This document shows positions 34,490 through 36,110 of a DNA stretch of 36,110 nucleotides, piece by piece. Position 1 is the stretch's first letter; every line of letters starts with the position of its first letter. The stretch is taken from contig JBFXAM010000042.1 of NCBI GenBank assembly GCA_050184295.1, positions 1-36,110 on the forward strand, in the 5' to 3' direction. The DNA comes from JBFXAM01 sp050184295. GTDB taxonomy: Bacteria > Planctomycetota > Phycisphaerae > UBA1845 > Fen-1342. The notes beneath the pieces are model-generated. The model saw only the letters and a list, made by a program, of their open reading frames with translations, ran no database searches and was not told the origin of the DNA. Both the position numbers and the translations under genes were made by a program.

Positions 34490-34821
34490 GTCGCTGACGA
34501 CCTCCAAGCGGGGTAAACGATTTGCGGGCGCCGCGGGTGCGACGCGAGCGTTCCGAACGCCCGAATAGACCCGCCGCGATTCTAGTCGTAGGTGGGCGTC
34601 TGCCGGAAGGAAAAAAGCCGGCTGCCGATATCCGGTGGTTGCGTAACGCGGGCGCACGCGGGTTTTCGCTCGGCATGCCGGCGCTGGAGCCGTCGGCATG
34701 GCGCGCGGCCCGATCCGCGTGTCGACGCCTCGCGACGGCGTGCCAGCCCGCGCAATGGCGCGTCAACCCGGCTCGCGGGCATGCCGCGCGGGGCGATTCG
34801 CCGCGGACGGACGTTGGGGCG
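34490..34821. other. Non-coding gap upstream of the two-haem gene
   Basis: This 332-bp gap has no supportable gene. On the minus strand, CCGG-CCGG pairing followed by CTTTTTT (about 34605-34635) could end the LptA/OstA-like transcript, though the stem is short. Closer to the two-haem gene, TAGAAT on the minus strand (34579-34584) is a candidate -10 element. Confidence 0.5.
34579..34584 (-). promoter_or_regulatory. Candidate -10 of the two-haem gene
   Basis: TAGAAT on the minus strand matches the -10 consensus at 5/6. No convincing -35 is visible at 16-18 bp. The implied leader is about 80 nt. Confidence 0.3.
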
Positions 34822-36110
34822 TCACCCGCCGCCGCGACGGAAGATGCCCTCGACGCGGTCGGTGCGGACGGTGTTCGCTTGAAGGTCGATGATGAAGAGC
34901 GGTCCGATCGCGGGCTGGTCGAAGCGTCCGGCGGCAGGATCCTCGAATTGCACGCGGGCGTCGACCGAAGGGGTGCCGAGGACGCGGACGAGGCCGTGGG
35001 CGCGGTCGAACTCGACGGAGTCGGCGTTGACGCTGCGTGTACCGGTGCCCTGCTTGTCGCGGAGGTAGACGTCGCCGCTGGCCATGAGCCAGTTGAGCCG
35101 CAGGTTGCTTCGCGCGGACAACCCGGAGGCGTCGGCGGCCGCCTCGTTGGCGGCGGAGCGAAAGGCGACTTCGAGGCGGCGGCATTCGAGATAGGCGTTG
35201 CGGCTCTTCATGCGCGCCAGCGCGTCCTGGTCGCCGGCGAGTTGCGGGAGCATCTGGTCGATGTTCACCATTTCGCGGCCGGCCTTGTGGACGAGCACGA
35301 CGCCGCCTTCGAAGAGCACGTCGTCCTGGCGCTGCGGGCCGGATTCGCCGAAGACGTAGGTCATCGCGCCGTCGCACTGCATCGCGGTCTGGCTCGCGCC
35401 GCGCGTGACGAGCGCCGACGGCAGTCCCAGCGCCTCGCGCCCCGGCGAATCGTCTTCGCTGACGCGGCGGTTGGTCATGAGCAGCGTCGTGCGACCGCTC
35501 GTGCGGATCACGCGCTGCACCACATCCACGTCCATGACGGCGGCGGCGAGGCTCGAATGCATCAGCGGCTGGGCGTCGCCGGGCTCGGTCGTCTCGTTCT
35601 GCGCGACGGCGTTCTCAGCCTTGATGCGGACGATTTCCTTGCGCAGCGAGTCCCGCGCGCCGTCGGCCGGCCGCGTCGTGCGTTGCGGCGCGGCGGTGCT
35701 CAGCGACGGCGCTTCGCCGCGGGCGAGCGCACGGGCCGCGTCGACGACGAAGTCCCACGCATCCATGCGCGGGCGCGGGCGGCGCGACGGGGTCGGCGCG
35801 GCGACGTCCTCGAGCGTGATGGTGAGCTGATCGGCGCGGAGCTCGTCGTCGCCGCTGCGAGCCACGACGTTTTCCACGAAGCGCACCACGTTGCCTTGGC
35901 CGTCGATGTGCAAGAGCCGGTCGGCGCGGATGATGACCGGCGTCGCGCGCGAGCGGCGTTCGCCTTGGAGGCCGCGTGCGGAGCGGAACCGCAGCTCGCT
36001 TCGTCCGGCGACCTGGATCGTCCGGGCGCTCTCGCTCATTTCGAGGCGCGGCCCGGCGACGATGTAAGGCGACGCGCGCACGCGCTCGGGCCGTGCGGCG
36101 TCGCCGGCGA
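34822..36110 (-). CDS. LptA/OstA-like protein, 5' end outside window
   Basis: The reading frame is open to the right edge, so the N-terminus is missing; an internal GTG at 36079-36081 is not the likely start. The visible part, about 429 residues, has LptA/OstA-like beta-jellyroll wording: VIIRADRLLHIDGQGNVVRFVENVVARSGDDELRADQLTITL, DVLFEGGVVLVHKAGREMVNI, LNWLMASGDVYLRDKQGTGTRSVNADSVEFD and VRVLGTPSVDARVQF. Such domains carry lipopolysaccharide across the periplasm or line the N-terminal part of LptD. A disordered linker (about 125-170 of the visible part) is rich in R, P, A and T. It suggests an outer membrane. Relationship to a true LptD is unproven without the missing portion. Confidence 0.75.
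   Translation of the reverse strand, partial: AGDAARPERVRASPYIVAGPRLEMSESARTIQVAGRSELRFRSARGLQGERRSRATPVIIRADRLLHIDGQGNVVRFVENVVARSGDDELRADQLTITLEDVAAPTPSRRPRPRMDAWDFVVDAARALARGEAPSLSTAAPQRTTRPADGARDSLRKEIVRIKAENAVAQNETTEPGDAQPLMHSSLAAAVMDVDVVQRVIRTSGRTTLLMTNRRVSEDDSPGREALGLPSALVTRGASQTAMQCDGAMTYVFGESGPQRQDDVLFEGGVVLVHKAGREMVNIDQMLPQLAGDQDALARMKSRNAYLECRRLEVAFRSAANEAAADASGLSARSNLRLNWLMASGDVYLRDKQGTGTRSVNADSVEFDRAHGLVRVLGTPSVDARVQFEDPAAGRFDQPAIGPLFIIDLQANTVRTDRVEGIFRRGGG

Overview
The window is very GC-rich, densely packed bacterial chromosomal DNA. Most genes lie on the minus strand, with plus-strand groups at about 1.2-6.3 kb and 22.3-24.5 kb. A large secreted two-haem protein ending in the dockerin-like signature NNFDID, together with an LptA/LptD-like protein, many secreted or membrane proteins of modest annotation and scattered replication genes, suggests a member of the Planctomycetota, possibly Phycisphaerae-like. 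This placement is inferred from protein style only; no rRNA is present.

Layout. 1-464: a possible gene fragment at the left edge and a tRNA-Thr(CGU). 465-1181: non-coding DNA holding three copies of a 14-bp word at an exact 22-bp period. 1182-6296 (+): amidohydrolase family 3, ROK sugar kinase, 5-formyltetrahydrofolate cyclo-ligase and an exported TPR protein. 6391-10186 (-): asparagine synthase, a small membrane/NTF2-like protein, an EamA transporter and a 69-residue membrane protein. 10256-14220 (-): gyrB, a DciA-like (DUF721) gene and dnaN, a replication cluster in which gyrB carries an in-frame TAG. 14221-14820: a non-coding gap beside dnaN with an AT-rich patch and weak DnaA-box-like words, a tentative origin candidate. 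14821-21936 (-): two overlapping CNNM/CorC transporters, an alkaline-phosphatase-superfamily enzyme, a TMTC-like membrane glycosyltransferase with TPRs and an exported DUF4139 protein. 22311-24520 (+): an MTA-phosphorylase-like protein lacking expected active-site residues, overlapping an MTA/SAH/aminofutalosine-deaminase-type amidohydrolase with an intact metal site. 24575-30032 (-): dnaA, truD and an unusual 940-residue fusion. 30286-36110 (-): a lipoprotein, the two-haem dockerin protein and the truncated LptA/OstA-like protein.

The most striking gene is the fusion at 27210-30032. It joins a two-module Clp/Hsp100-type AAA+ ATPase to a C-terminal region resembling the PCRF and core of class I release factors (RF2/RF1). 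The release-factor part keeps GVHR, an HT pair and the C-terminal D-RTGV...VL-G-LD-F signature. It lacks the GGQ catalytic motif, and the SPF stop-recognition tripeptide appears as HPM. The second ATPase keeps its catalytic motifs but has lost the aromatic pore-loop residue, and the first has a degenerate Walker B. The gene overlaps truD by 4 nt. This looks like an ATP-driven factor that may bind the ribosome without terminating translation.

Other points worth checking are the gyrB nonsense codon, the degenerate MTA phosphorylase coupled to an intact deaminase, and the 22-bp tandem repeats.
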